Below, in pieces: positions 35,207 through 57,470 of a DNA stretch of 64,000 nucleotides. The position numbers and the translations under genes were made by a program. The notes beneath the pieces are model-generated. The model saw only the letters and a list, made by a program, of their open reading frames with translations. It was not told the origin of the DNA and made no database searches. The stretch is from contig OX463779.1 of assembly GCA_949825025.1 (NCBI GenBank), positions 22,364,816 through 22,428,815 of the forward strand, read 5' to 3'. Each line of letters opens with the position of its first letter. Within the stretch, counting starts at the first letter, position 1. Source of the stretch: Siphlonurus alternatus. Taxonomy: Eukaryota > Arthropoda > Insecta > Ephemeroptera > Siphlonuridae.

Positions 35207-38200
35207 ATGGTGATGGTGCGATGTGTTGACCGAGGGTGGCTAGCACCTTTATTGGTGCTAGTCTTCTTTGTGGTGCACGCAGCACCTGAATGGTGCGTAC
35301 CTGGATGCGTATGTGTCCAAGAGGAAGAGGGAGGTGTACGTCGAGCCGATTGCTCCAATATGAGACTGCTCAACGTTGACTCGGAGCTGCTTGGGGGAGA
35401 ACTCTTTGTTCAGGTACGTATTACTGCTTCACGAGAAGAACAGTACCTTCTTCTAGAGCTAGAGTATAATCAGGGTGAAATTTCTTTTAGTCTAACATTT
35501 TTTTTTTAAAAAGTTCACTACCAAATGTAATGAAAATTTCTTCGCTATACATTAATATCTAGGTCAGTAGCTTAGCAAATGAGGAAATTATCCAAAGTCA
35601 AACTGCGTGGAAAACACTTTGTAAATTATACCAGTCCAATGAAATTGCAATTATTTTAATAAATTATGCGTTATATCTATATAATAATTATGCTTTTCAA
35701 AAAGAAATCAAAATTTAAAGACAATATAAAATCAAGCACAAATTTTACGATCTAAATTTATTTTACTATACTATATTCAGTATATTCTACATTGCATGTA
35801 AGAAAATAAATATATTCACTTCAGTGGTGTACGTACGTGATTGACGTTCATTAATATTTATGTTATTATATTTTATCCTCATGAGAATACATAAATAACA
35901 AGTCAGATGCAGAGGATATTAATTAGTTATGAATGTTAATATTGTGGTGATGGCATTATTGTGCTTTGCTTTGCTTTGCTTTTTTTTTTTTTTTTTTTTT
36001 TTGAAAGGAATCATTAATTTATTATTTTGTTGTAAAACTTCGTGTGCATATTTTAGACATAATTGTTGCTTTTTATTATTAGCATAAAAAAGAGGATGGG
36101 GGAGATTTCTCGTCATAATTTTAACTTTATTCGACTTTACGCACTATCAATAATTTAAATGTGATGGTGGGGCAGTGAAATTATGTATTATAATTAATTA
36201 TAAAGTTATCTTATCTATGGTTTCAATGCATGTTTAAGATCATTGCTGTATAATTGAGGTATTGTTAAGTTTTTATTCATGTCAGTGTATTGATATTTCT
36301 TTTTATTCTATTGTTAACACTTAATTACACGCATTTTTTTTGTTTTTGTTGATATGTGACTGATTATGTAATTTGACGTGCTGGTATTGTTATGTACAAT
36401 CGAAAAGCAATAAAATATTATGAATTATGAATTGGATCAATAACAATTAATATAAGTCATATAACATATGCATGCAGACCATGCAGTAAAAAAATATATA
36501 TTTATTTATAAAAAAAAATACCCCAAAACCCATATGCATATAGATAGCATGCATTGACACTATCGGTCTGAACTAGAGACCCAATATAATATATTAAAGT
36601 ATATTTATTTATAATATACATTTACAATATGCATAATAAGTAAATTTACACTTCAATTGTATTTTTTTCTTTGAGTTTATAAAATAAATAAATTTGAACA
36701 TTATTTTAATTGGACCATAGCATGCATGTAAAAATATAATAATAAAAAAAAAACGTTTAAAAAAGTACTCTTTAACTTGTGAAATATATTCAAATCGTAT
36801 TTGAAAGACAAATCGACGTAAAAAAAAAATACATATCATTCGTTTGTTACTATAAATATCATATTGATTATATTATAAATATTACAGTGCAGTCAATTTT
36901 AAAACGCATATTTTATTTTTTTTTATTTTCTTTATAATTTCCATATTATATAAAACAATTTTAAATAAATATCATACTCATGCTTGATGAATGATGATAC
37001 TATATGGTCATCTCACTTATATTAAAATATTATTTGATGCATGCATGTGTAATATTTTGGTGCTCACTGCAGGCCCTCGACTTGTCCCACAACTCGCTGT
37101 CGGAGCTGTGTGATGACTTTCCGGGTGGCGCACGCGGGCGATGGCGACTGGTGGCACTCTCGCTGGCTAGTAACGCCATTTCGTCAGTGTCACCACACGC
37201 TCTGAGGGGTCTGGTGGCGCTACGAGCCCTCGACCTGGCAGACAACCGGCTGAGCTCGCTACCACCAGGCCTGCTGCACGACGTCAAGGCGCTCAGGGCG
37301 CTCGACCTCTCTGGCAACAAGCTCAAACCGGAACCAGGTACGATGAAGGTATCAGGATGGTATATGGTATAAACATTTGTGATTTGTGTATTAAGATATA
37401 TTATATATATCTATATAAATTATAAAATATATGATTTCTCTTAACCTTCTTATTTGTTCCCCTCAGTGATTTTGAGATGAACCTTATGTTAAAATATACT
37501 ACAGTATATGTACCGTTACGTATTTGGTTCATTTGATTCTTGAATTCATAAAATAATTAAGATTATTAAATATTAAATTTGAGCTTTATGAAGAGTTATA
37601 ATAATTGGAAATATAAAAGTATAAGACAATTTGTAGCTTGAAAATTTGTTATTATATTATTATATATATCGTTATAGTGGGGGGGGGGACTGCTACCGGA
37701 AAATTTGCTGCCTATAAAAAAATCAACTACCTGGAAAATTCTCTTCATTAAAAATGCATGTATTTACACAAGAAATAAGAATAAGACAATTAAAGAATTA
37801 AGCTGAAATGACGTTCAAAAATTTAAAATTATATATTAACATAATATCGATAATATCAAGTAAGATTAGTAGGAACTTAATTTTTCTTAAATTATTATAT
37901 AAAAATAAAATAATTGTATTAATAAATATTAAATAATTAATGTTACATATACTACATTAATTTCAAAACAGCTTTTAAGAATTTTAATTTTTTAAGTGTT
38001 ATAAGCATGCAATCATGAATATAAAAGCAAACTTTCTTGAAAATGTTAAAATTATAGGAACTTTAATAATAAATTGGTAATTGTATTTTTGATAACGAAT
38101 TGTCTGTTGCGTAGAAATATTTCCATATAGCTAAATGTTATAGTTTATTGTCCGGTAATAAAGATTTGTCAAAAAGTAGATTTCTCAATTTCTCATCACT

Positions 38201-38309
38201 GCAATTTTAGTTATAAAATACATCATTCTCAGTCTCATGAAATTTTTGTAATTTTGAATGTAAATAAATATATGTATTTTGAATATACATATATGTAATA
38301 TGTATATTA

Positions 38310-38399
<90 letters not shown>

Positions 38400-39556
38400 T
38401 AATATATATATTATATAAGATATTAAGCATATTGCAGGTGGTGAGGGATGGTTATTGGATGCACCCCAGCTGACGCACCTTTCTCTTGCACGGTGCAACT
38501 TGGGTCACCTGAGTGCGACCGCTCTCTCACGACTGCCCTCGCTGCGCACGCTTGACCTCTCGGGCAACCAGCTGGTGGAGCTGGATGCACGGCGTGTGCT
38601 GGGGTCACTCTCAGCGTTGCGTCGCCTCGAGTTGGTGGACAACCCTCTACGCTGCGACGCTGTACTCATCGCCTGGTTTGCGGAGGGTCACATCGAGCAG
38701 GCCGAGCCGGTGTGCAGGCCACAGAATGCTGGACTGGAGCGCTCACAAGCCATGCGCGTAGAGAACACCCTGCCAGCGGTGTTCGCGGGTCTCATGTGTG
38801 CCCAGGTAAATGACCAAGAGATTTTGCTTTTCGTCGTCAATTTTGCTTCATAATTTTGGTATTAACACGTACACAGCGTCCTTTTATATACTTGCATATT
38901 ATCAATAAAGGACCATAATATAAGTTCATATATATTTAATATACCATTTGTATATTAAATAAAATATATATGTAAATATATATAATATAAATTATGTTTT
39001 TATTAATTATATATAATATAAATTTATATAAAATAAAAACAATAAAATTACATAATCTTTTAGACTCTTTTAGCTATAACACGTATACTATATATATAAA
39101 ATGTCATAACTTTGAAACAACATTTATTTTTTCCTTGCCGCACAGGTTGCTGAGACTGATAGTGAGCCTGAGATGCTGGAAACGAACGATATGGATGACA
39201 TTTGGCACGGTGAGAGTGAAGTGCTTCCCTCAGCTATAATACCTGCAGATGTAACCGGCTCGATGCGTTGTCACCACGTTCACGACTGGAATAACCTGTG
39301 GGGCATACCGGCAATCTGGGCCGCCGCCATCGGCTTCCTCAGTGGTATCATGCTGTGCGTGTGGCTCGTGTGGTGCTGGTTCAGGTGCTGCGGCTGCTGC
39401 AGACGGTGCTGCTGCCGAGAAGGCAGGTCGCGCAGGACGGGCAGTAGAGCCACGCTCCTAATGGGAGAGTCCTCTAACTCCCTGCTCTTCGAGGAGGCCC
39501 CCACCCTTATGCAGCAACCCCCAGGAACGCCGCCTCCACCCTATAGGTCCTATTAG
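35207..39556 (+). CDS. Leucine-rich-repeat single-pass membrane protein
   Basis: A cell-surface protein of unknown partner. Four exons: 35207-35413, 37073-37337, 38438-38805, 39146-39556; 1251 nt, 416 aa plus TAG. Residues 1-26 are a signal peptide (LLVLVFFVVHAAP). A cysteine-rich LRR cap follows (CVPGCVCVQEEEGG). Recognisable repeats occur from about residue 70 to 215 (ALDLSHNSLSEL, ALDLADNRLSSLP, ALDLSGNKL, HLSLARCNL, TLDLSGNQL), then a C-terminal cap (NPLRCDAVLIAWF). An acidic stalk leads to a membrane helix at about 334-358 (WAAAIGFLSGIMLCVWLVW). Just inside is RCCGCCRRCCCR, a likely palmitoylation cluster. The protein ends TPPPPYRSY, a PPxY site for WW-domain proteins. All introns are GT-AG. 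An AATAAA at 39803-39808 may be its poly(A) signal. I cannot assign it to a named family. Confidence 0.88.
38312..38396. repeat. (TA)n microsatellite
   Basis: A TA run of about 85 bp ending some 40 bp before the acceptor of exon 3 of the LRR gene. Its flanks (ATATTAAACATATAT and its inverse) make the whole a palindrome. Confidence 0.95.
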
Positions 39557-40065
39557 TCTCTATTAGATCCCATAACTGTGCCTAATATAATTATAAAATA
39601 TATTGACATCATGCAATAGTACGTATGTGGAATATTTATAATATATCGTAATTAATTATTGAAACACTTCTATTAATCTATTATAAATATTATACTGATG
39701 TACTTCTACATTTATATCACTTATAAATATCATATATATCACATTTATATATGACATTTAAGTCATATTAATATATATACATGACAAATGAACAAATTAA
39801 ATAATAAACATATTTTATTATTATTATTTTAAATTCATAATTTATTTAGTTATACATAATTTCCAGTAAAGTTTTAAAAAATTAAATTTAACCCTTTATG
39901 ATTTTTTTTTTTATAAACTACATTAAATTGAAAAAAGGATACCAACTTCTTATAATCTAGATATAATATCATGAGTATAATATATACAGAATAAAAAAAA
40001 AAAAGTACATAATTATGTTTTAAACTAAAATAAATATATGGACAGTTAAAGTAGATGATCGATCC

Positions 40066-41086
40066 GAGTAAGCGATTGCATTTTTTTTTTTAAATATTTT
40101 ATTTTCTAAAAATAGTTTAACCTGCTCTATATTATTGAGAAATCCCAAAGTTGGTGTTTCAGAGGTCTCAAACAGGCGCAGCCTTTATGGAACAGAAAAC
40201 AGCTTTTTACTTAAACTTGGTCCGAGAACTATATGGTGTACGTACCATTTAAAAAATACCTACGTACTATGATAAATTCTTTAATGGATTAAAAAAAAAA
40301 AAAAAAAAAAAAAGTTTTTTTTTCTGGAAAAAAACTTGAAATTTTGTGGGTCAATTCCCTTAAGGGTAAGATAACACGAACAATCGATTGTTGTAGTCCC
40401 ATTTGATTAACATGTAAACCTTAGCAACCTCATAATAATTCTGATTTTTTTTTAGAGACAGTTCTTGGCATTAAAAAAATATGGAGAAAATTTCAAAACA
40501 ATCGGACGATCCAATTTTTTTAAATGAATTTTTTAAATTTTCAGTATAGGACTTTCCCATGGAGACTGAAACTAAAAAATTAGTTTAAAAAAATTGGATC
40601 GTCCGATTGTTTTGTAATTTTCTCCATATTAATTTTTTTAATGCCAAGAACTGTCTCTAAAAAAAATTCAGAATCATTATGAGGTTGCTAAGGTTTACAT
40701 GTTAATCAAATGGGACTAACAACAATCGATTGTTCGTGTTATCACTGTTATCTTACCCTTAAGGATTTTCAAGATTTTTTTCCGGAAAAATGGCCCCATA
40801 TTTTTTTTTTTTTATTATTATTATTATTTGAAAATCCATTAAAGAATTTCATCATAGATTATACGTAGGTATTTTTTTAAATGGTACCATAGTTCAGACC
40901 AAGTTTGAGTAAAAAGCAGTTTTCTGCTCCATAAGGCTGCATGTTAAAGGCCTCCGAAACACCAACTTTGGGAATTTTTTGTGGTGAAGCTATTTGTGAT
41001 GGAATTTTTTGGTTTTCATTTCTCAATAAAGGGCAAGTTAAACTCTTTTAAAAAAATAAAATATTAAAAAAAATGCAATCGCTCAC
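40066..41086. mobile_element. 1 kb outer foldback element split by a second foldback
   Basis: The outer arms are inverted: left AGTAAGCGATTGCATTTTTT, later CCAAAGTTGGTGTTTC and ATACCTACGTA; the right arm is the inverse (TACGTAGGTAT, GAAACACCAACTTTGG, AATGCAATCGCT). The arms run about 290 and 320 bp and differ by many point changes. Their centre is occupied by the TTAA-flanked element at 40360-40762. Confidence 0.8.
40360..40762. mobile_element. Foldback MITE, TTAA-flanked family, copy 3 (nested)
   Basis: A 403 bp palindrome with TTAA at both edges. The ends read TTAAGGGTAAGATAACACGA and its inverse. The interior shares TTAACATGTAAACCTTAGCA and the TTTCCCATGGAGA centre with the copy at 1806-2191. 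It lies exactly between the two arms of a larger foldback element. Confidence 0.85.
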
Positions 41087-41099
41087 TCCATGGAGGAAT

Positions 41100-41434
41100 T
41101 ACAATGGAGTATTGACCTCAATTTTTTTTATTGCAGAAATGGAAAGAGGGTGTAAAGTTATGCTACCCTGATTTTTTTTCAGATTTTTTAGATTCCGGGA
41201 AGTATTTTTAAAAAATTATTGAAAGTCCTTTTTGTGACGTCACGCGGCGGTAATTAAGTCCTATCTTTTTCTTAAGGAGCGGCGTTACGTACGTGACGTC
41301 ACAAAAAGAACTTTCAATAATTTTTTAAAAGTACTTCCCGGGCTCTAAAAAATCTGAAAAAAATCAGAGTAGCATAACTTTGCACCCTCTATCCATTTCT
41401 GCAATAAAAAATTTTGAGGTCAATACTCCATTAT
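41100..41434. mobile_element. Foldback MITE, TGGAGTACC family, copy 3
   Basis: Arms ACAATGGAGTATTGACCTCA and the inverse, sharing the TTGCAGAAATGGAAAGAGGG and CCTGATTTTTTTTCAG segments with the other copies. The core is TTTTTGTGACGTCACG plus its inverse ACGTGACGTCACAAAAAG, so it has an extra palindromic CRE-like pair. It starts only about 15 bp after the nested 1 kb palindrome. Confidence 0.8.
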
Positions 41435-41655
41435 TATAATTATATTATTTATTATTATTAATCCATGGCTCACTGTACTTTAATTAATAACATTTATCCT
41501 TCAGTATACAGAAAGCTTTTTTTTTTTTTTTTTAACAAAAATAATATTGTTTGAATTTAATTGATGACATTTGCCATTATTCTTTGATCAGCTCTCTTTT
41601 CATGTTTTCAAATATTATATATATGGCATCTAATACAATTAATTAATAGATCCAT

Positions 41656-41661
<6 letters not shown>

Positions 41662-41745
<84 letters not shown>
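41662..41745. repeat. (TA)n microsatellite
   Basis: About 84 bp of TA in the intergenic region between the LRR gene and Shark. Confidence 0.95.
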
Positions 41746-41749
<4 letters not shown>

Positions 41750-43660
41750 TATAATTATATATTATGTAATAATATTTTTAAAAGATTTATATATTAACAA
41801 ATAATATATTACCTTTGTATTTCATAAATTATACAGTGTTATTTTATATTATTTTTAACAATTTTGTATGTATATTTCCAATAAATGAATATGAAATAAA
41901 AAATGAAAGGGTAATTTTAAAGCAAACTAGCAAGTAGGTAAGCTACATAATAGGAAGTTGAAGTGTATAGAATTAACAAAGAAATTAAAATATTTTGAAT
42001 ACTTATATTTTATTATGTATCATAATATATTACATAATTTTAATAATTATAATGTAATAGAATGTTGCAAATAAACATAAACATTTTCTTTACATAAATA
42101 AGGCACCATAAAATAGAGATTTTTTTTTTACTCATTTAGATCACATTTCAGCACAACAACAAACGTTTGATATGGAACGAGTATAGGAAATATTTTATTT
42201 AGTCACATAAATGCACATACAATTACGGAATATTTCTGAAGTTTGTAAAGAATACAAGACACATGTACCTTAAAGATAGATTCCCATGGAGAAAATGATA
42301 CAACAAAATCATGCATAATTAAATTACACTTAAGTTTTCAAACCCTGGACATGGCATGGGTCTGCCCATATTTCTTGAGTTACAACTATGTGACATTTTA
42401 CAAAAAAGGACATAAATATCATGGCACATTGATCTAGAACAAAATACAACAGCATATTAAATTTATGAACATATTTTGTCATTTTTATTAATATTAAGAC
42501 AAAATATTGTATACTGCAAATGAGCACAATGTTTAGTTAAAAGTTTTATGGCAAAATGTAAAAATTATAGTAGTTGTTTTAAAGCAGGCATTACAGATTT
42601 TTTTTAAAACATTTGAACCTTGATTTTCCGTGCCCTCGATCTTCCACAAAAGTAATCAAAATTAATTTAATTACTATTCATAATAACAGAAATCTTAATA
42701 ACTTATGTATCCAAGGCAAAATATTCACTTTGAAATTTGGAAGGCTGTACCCATGCAATAATACACTTGGAAATTATAACAAAGCCACCGTCCTGTCTTT
42801 ACAAAAAATAAAGTAAATAAACATTTTATAACATTATAAAATCTTCGAAGTTTATATTATGTCAAAACTTCCTGCAATAATGTTAACAAGACAGCTTTAA
42901 TTTCACCAAACACCACTGATGGTAACTTATTCTGAATATTCAGGAGATACTGTATAGTAAAAATTTATATACAGTGGCATCAAATGCAGTCCAGTAAAAA
43001 TAATTTCACATCTAATTTTGAATGTCATAAAATTTACACCAGAAAAACACACAACCATTTTACTAAAATCTTTCATAAATTGTAACAAGTTTTAAAATTA
43101 CAGTACAAAATATTCTTACTATACATAATTATGAATCTGGAATAAACACGAAGATATATTAATAAAGAAAAATACAAGTAATAAAATTCTCCATCTTAAA
43201 ATATTTTCAACATTATTAAATATCAAAACTAGAGCAAAGTTGCAAACTTATTAATCTTAATATTGGTACAGTACAAATATAAATGTATGGCAAATAGTAA
43301 ATTATTGTCCTTAAGTAGGGAAAACAAGCATTTGATATGGTCAACCTGGTACGTTTCTTTCACTACTGTAAATCTGGTATTATTTGACGATAGTCAAATA
43401 TCCCACTATTTTATATTTTATTTATCTAGTTTTACTTTTGAAGGGGGTGGAGGAGGGGAAGTATATTATTTTGATCACTCCCCTTTGGGAAAATTAATAC
43501 CAGAAATAGGATAGATAGTACTTCAAAATGTTGATGAATATCAATGTATAATAAATGTTTTACATTGGTTACCTTTAAGAATTTTAAGATTGTTATGATG
43601 GCTAGTGCTTTTAATTACATTGCTACAATTCAAAGTTTCAAAACTGACTGTGGTGAGATA

Positions 43661-43855
43661 CAGTAAAAACTTGTTATTAGTGTTATTACGTAACTTGTTA
43701 TAAGGTAAAAACTCGATATTGAGTAACGGAGTAAAGTCCCGTAAAAATTAATTAGTATTGCAGGTATAGGAAAAACTTGATATAAGGAAAACTCAATATA
43801 AGGTAAACCCAATTTCCTGGGTCCCTTGACTTTACGTAATAACAAGTTTTTACTG
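43661..43855. mobile_element. Tigger/pogo-like MITE
   Basis: Terminal inverted repeats CAGTAAAAACTTGTTATTA and TAATAACAAGTTTTTACTG, flanked by TA on each side. No transposase frame. The interior is related to the copy in the INTS6 intron at 17496-17780. Confidence 0.8.
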
Positions 43856-45008
43856 TATATCTTCAGGATGAACAAAACAATTTGGGAGGGAATTCTTTAC
43901 CTGTTAAGCTGCAGGGTAGTGCAATATATTACAAAGTACTGAAATTCCACTCTCTGCAAATATGTTCACAGAGTCTGATCAATCTTCTGATAAAAATATA
44001 CATAATTGCGAATGGCTGGATTGTGTTGGTACTTTGGCAGTGAGGCAGTATCTAAATATATACAGACTCTGATGGTTACATGTAATGACTAATTAAATGG
44101 CCAGTTAGACATTCCACAGTATGTTTTTAGCTTAATATTGTGACCAAAATGTATATTATTGAGGATGGAGGGTAGCAAAATAATTTGACACGCCAGAAAT
44201 GATTTCTTAATTATTACGTAATATAACTTATACTGTATATCATCATAACAGTATATGTTTATTCTGTTATATGTAACTAAGTATACAGTGTTTCTTAGTT
44301 TCTTTGTAAGGATTGACACAAAAAACTTATGTGCACCTAAAATTAGCACCTCAAACCCACAACAACAACATTTCTAGTAATTACGTCACAAATTTCTCTT
44401 AGCCTTAAGTTATTATTTAAAATGATGATATCAAAGTAGGTCAAGTTTTCATTTACAACCTCAATTATTCTTGAAATTATTGATTGAAAGTAACCCCAAT
44501 TTGGAGAACCGCCGCCTAAGTCTGTGTAAAGTTTGAAATCTATAAAACTTATTTACAGTGTACAGTACTGGCATAAAGAAAAAGATATGCAGTACTTTCA
44601 ATTATCTTTAATGCAAATTTAATATTTTTTGGACTTGAAAATATCCAAATCAGTAATTATAAAAATTGAGATAAAAAATAATTAAAAATTAAAGTGATTA
44701 CAGCCAATGAGAATGAAATTTTCAAAAAACTTTTAATATGTATAGTCTATTGACATGATTTGAATAATACTTAAAAATCAATAAGAAATATAAAAAATTA
44801 TGTTAAAAGTACAACATAAATATAATGAAACTGGTCCCAACAGCAACTATTATTTCTTACTTAAAATACATTAAAATATTTCTGTGGTAGAAAATGCTAA
44901 TTTTCTAGTCTCCTCAAATAATTTTTTTTTTACATCCTTAGTGTTCATTGCAAAAGATCTTCAAACTACTATAATTTGTATTATTAAGATGATGGAAATT
45001 ATAGTACA

Positions 45009-45044
<36 letters not shown>

Positions 45045-45262
45045 TTTGATCTTAAAATTAAATTAATGGATTATGAACCAATTACATAAAAAATTATAAT
45101 TTATAAAAATTGATACAAAAATTATTTTAAAGACCAAATGCTGTGGTGAAATATTAAAACTATTGTTATTTATGAGATTAACAATGAACACCGAGATTCT
45201 ACTTGTTAGTGAGACTAGACTTGCCAGTTGGCATATCCTGCAAGACCACGTTTTCCCAGGAG

Positions 45263-54898
<9,636 letters not shown>

Positions 54899-55184
54899 GC
54901 TTGACTGACTAAAGGAAGAGCGAGAATGATGCGAGGTGTGATGATTCATCCGTGGCCTTGAAGCGAGCACGTGACCTCAGGTGCGAGGCTGGTAGGATCT
55001 CCTTAGCGGACTTGCGCGCCTTCACGTGAATCACTAACAGTGACGCTTTATTTCTACGGGGGTGACTGCTTAAGGAAATAGATGAGAAAAAAATCCAAAT
55101 AATAGCTCTGTTCATAAATCCTGTACACAGAATGAATCGAATTTTATTGATGATTCTTATGTTCCATGTACATCAATAAAACTC

Positions 55185-55675
55185 AATGGGGTACTGACCA
55201 AAAAAAAAAGTTTCAAGTTTTTGTCAGTATTTCAAAAGGCACGAGAATTTCATGAAAAACAAGCCCTATTGTAGCATTCTACGACAATTTCCTGATTTTA
55301 TATGAATTTTTAAAACCTCTCAAAAATGACGTCATAGCATTGAATCTTAAATGGGAAAATAGATCAATTAACATTGCCAAATCCCATACTTAATATTGAA
55401 ATGTAACCAAAACTTCATTTGCAAGGTTTTCAGGTGCTAGAATCACGATAATGAAGGTTTGAAATTCGTACTTCTATAACTTTTCATTTTAGCAATGTTT
55501 ACTGATGCATTTCCCCATTTAAGATTCAATGGTATGACGTCACCAAAAAAAGTTTTAAAAATTCATATAAAATCAGCAAATTGTCGTAGAATGCTGTAAT
55601 AGGACTCGTTCTTCATAGAATTCACAGTACTTTTTATTAGTATTGCTAACTCAAATACCGGTCAGTACCCCATTC
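55185..55675. mobile_element. 491 bp foldback MITE
   Basis: The ends AATGGGGTACTGACC and GGTCAGTACCCCATT are inverse. Within the arms, GACGTCATAGCATTGAATCT on the left pairs with AGATTCAATGGTATGACGTC on the right, and TCATATAAAATCAG-type segments also pair. No reading frame. Confidence 0.8.
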
Positions 55676-56615
55676 TTTACGAAGAGAGCTAATGATAATT
55701 GTGACTTGTCAGTCTTTGCTTGCATGCAGAAATGCAGCCCTTTAAAATTAAACTTTGAGTCTTCGTATATTAATAATATGACGAAAATACAAAATAGTTT
55801 TTTCTCAGAACAAATTTGAACTCCTTTAAATACTTTAAATAGTATAATACTATAATTATATTTATATAATTATATTACATTTTGAACAGAACATGAAATA
55901 AGAACGTTCCATTTTTTTTTTTTTTAAGTATGTGTATGGTAAATATCTTCCGCAATAGAATTCAAAAGTCGCTTGCTTGTAAAAGAAGTTGATTGCAGTA
56001 AAAATAAAACAATGTAGACAACCTGTGCGCGCATGCATGTCGTTTTTTTTTTATATATTATTATTTATATATTTATTATTATTAATATTATTACATATTT
56101 GGATAGAGGACATCGAGCTATTGAGTATTGTGAGTAGATCACAGGGTATGGTGATTAACAAGGCTGCAAATGAAAATTTGCATGCGTGTTAAATATTTGC
56201 ACGAGTGCCTGACCATGGCGTTTTGCAGCACGATTTTAAGGGTGATAGAGGGTTAAAAAAATCTAGAAAAAAATGGCAATGCATAACTTATACTAAACTT
56301 ATATAGTCTTAGATCCAAATATGCAAACAAATTTCATTCGGTTTGCAGTTTGTATCGTGAAGTATCGGCTTTATATAATTATATACATCAACAACAACAG
56401 CAGTTAAAAAGTGACGTTAATTATATATCGTCACCTATCATAATTATTTAATTATCACAAAAATATAAAAACCTTAATCAAAGGAAGTCTCAGGACTTCG
56501 TAAGCCTTGTCTTTTGTGTGTGCATTAATCCATGCCTAATAAATTAATATGAAATACAGATATAGTTCAGGCAAGAAACAAAATAATGAAAATTCACATG
56601 TTTAAAAAAATGCAT

Positions 56616-56621
56616 TTTATT
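56616..56621 (-). promoter_or_regulatory. Candidate poly(A) signal of the Tret1-like gene
   Basis: TTTATT on the plus strand reads AATAAA on the minus strand, about 850 nt after the stop codon. One of several possible sites. Confidence 0.25.
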
Positions 56622-57470
56622 TAATGAAACATGATACAGATTGAATAACAGGCGAGGTAACAAATATTTACAGTGAATGGCACGCTTCTCTTTCGTGTGG
56701 TAATGGCTAAAAGCTTAAATCTAATTTATACAGTATAAAAATATAGTCAAAAGACGAGAGCTTTTAGCTCCTTTCTATTTTTAATGTTATGATAACATGC
56801 AGAAGCATTGACATGGTCATTTAACAATCTACTACAGTGTATCAAGTATAATAATAAACTCTAAATTAACAACTTTCTTAATAAGGCCCCCAGCCTTTGT
56901 TAATAAATAATATTATAATAATTACAAAGCTGTTTCATACAGCGTTGATAATAACATGTCGAGGTCTATATTGAAGTCAAAATATCACAATTTGCATGCA
57001 TTCATTACGTATGTAACATGTATTTAAGCAGTAAAATAACTTCTTATACTTAATTGTTAACTTATTTTAAGTAATTCCATTAGTATCAAAGACCAGGTTG
57101 CAAAAATGTAAATTCACAATGTAATTCACTTAAATGCAATTCATATTCAATGCTTCAATTCATAGTTTTGACCTAACGTCCCCGACTAAATACTTAATTA
57201 TATTTGTTGAAGTAAAAAAAAAAAAAAAAAAATAGAGACCCAAGTAATTTATGTTCTTTGGATTAATACACTTTTCCTATAATATCAACTCAACTTCTAT
57301 ACAACATCAGTTCAGAAATGTACTAGTTGCCTCTCGAATGACATTTTATCGCTTGCATTTCCTGAACTTGCGTGCTCAAGAAGTGCAACTGCATCTACGT
57401 CAAGTTGCGAGGAGGCGTGCGGGCTGAGATTTCCCCTGCGCCGCAGCGGGCGCTCACTGGGTTCACGGTA

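Larger units (their letters stand above)
39557..45262. other. Intergenic between convergent LRR and Shark genes
   Basis: No gene seen. The left side has the LRR 3' end. The middle has the nested 1 kb palindrome, a TGGAGTACC-family foldback element and a (TA)n tract. The right side (42100-45262), downstream of the Shark stop, has a Tigger-like MITE and poly-T; part of it may be a long Shark 3' untranslated region, but no clear poly(A) signal was found. Confidence 0.55.
54899..57470. other. Intergenic between Shark 5' end and Tret1-like 3' end
   Basis: The first 200 bp are CpG-richer and likely the Shark promoter. A 491 bp foldback element follows. The right part should include the 3' untranslated region of the sugar transporter. 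No other gene was seen. Confidence 0.55.
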
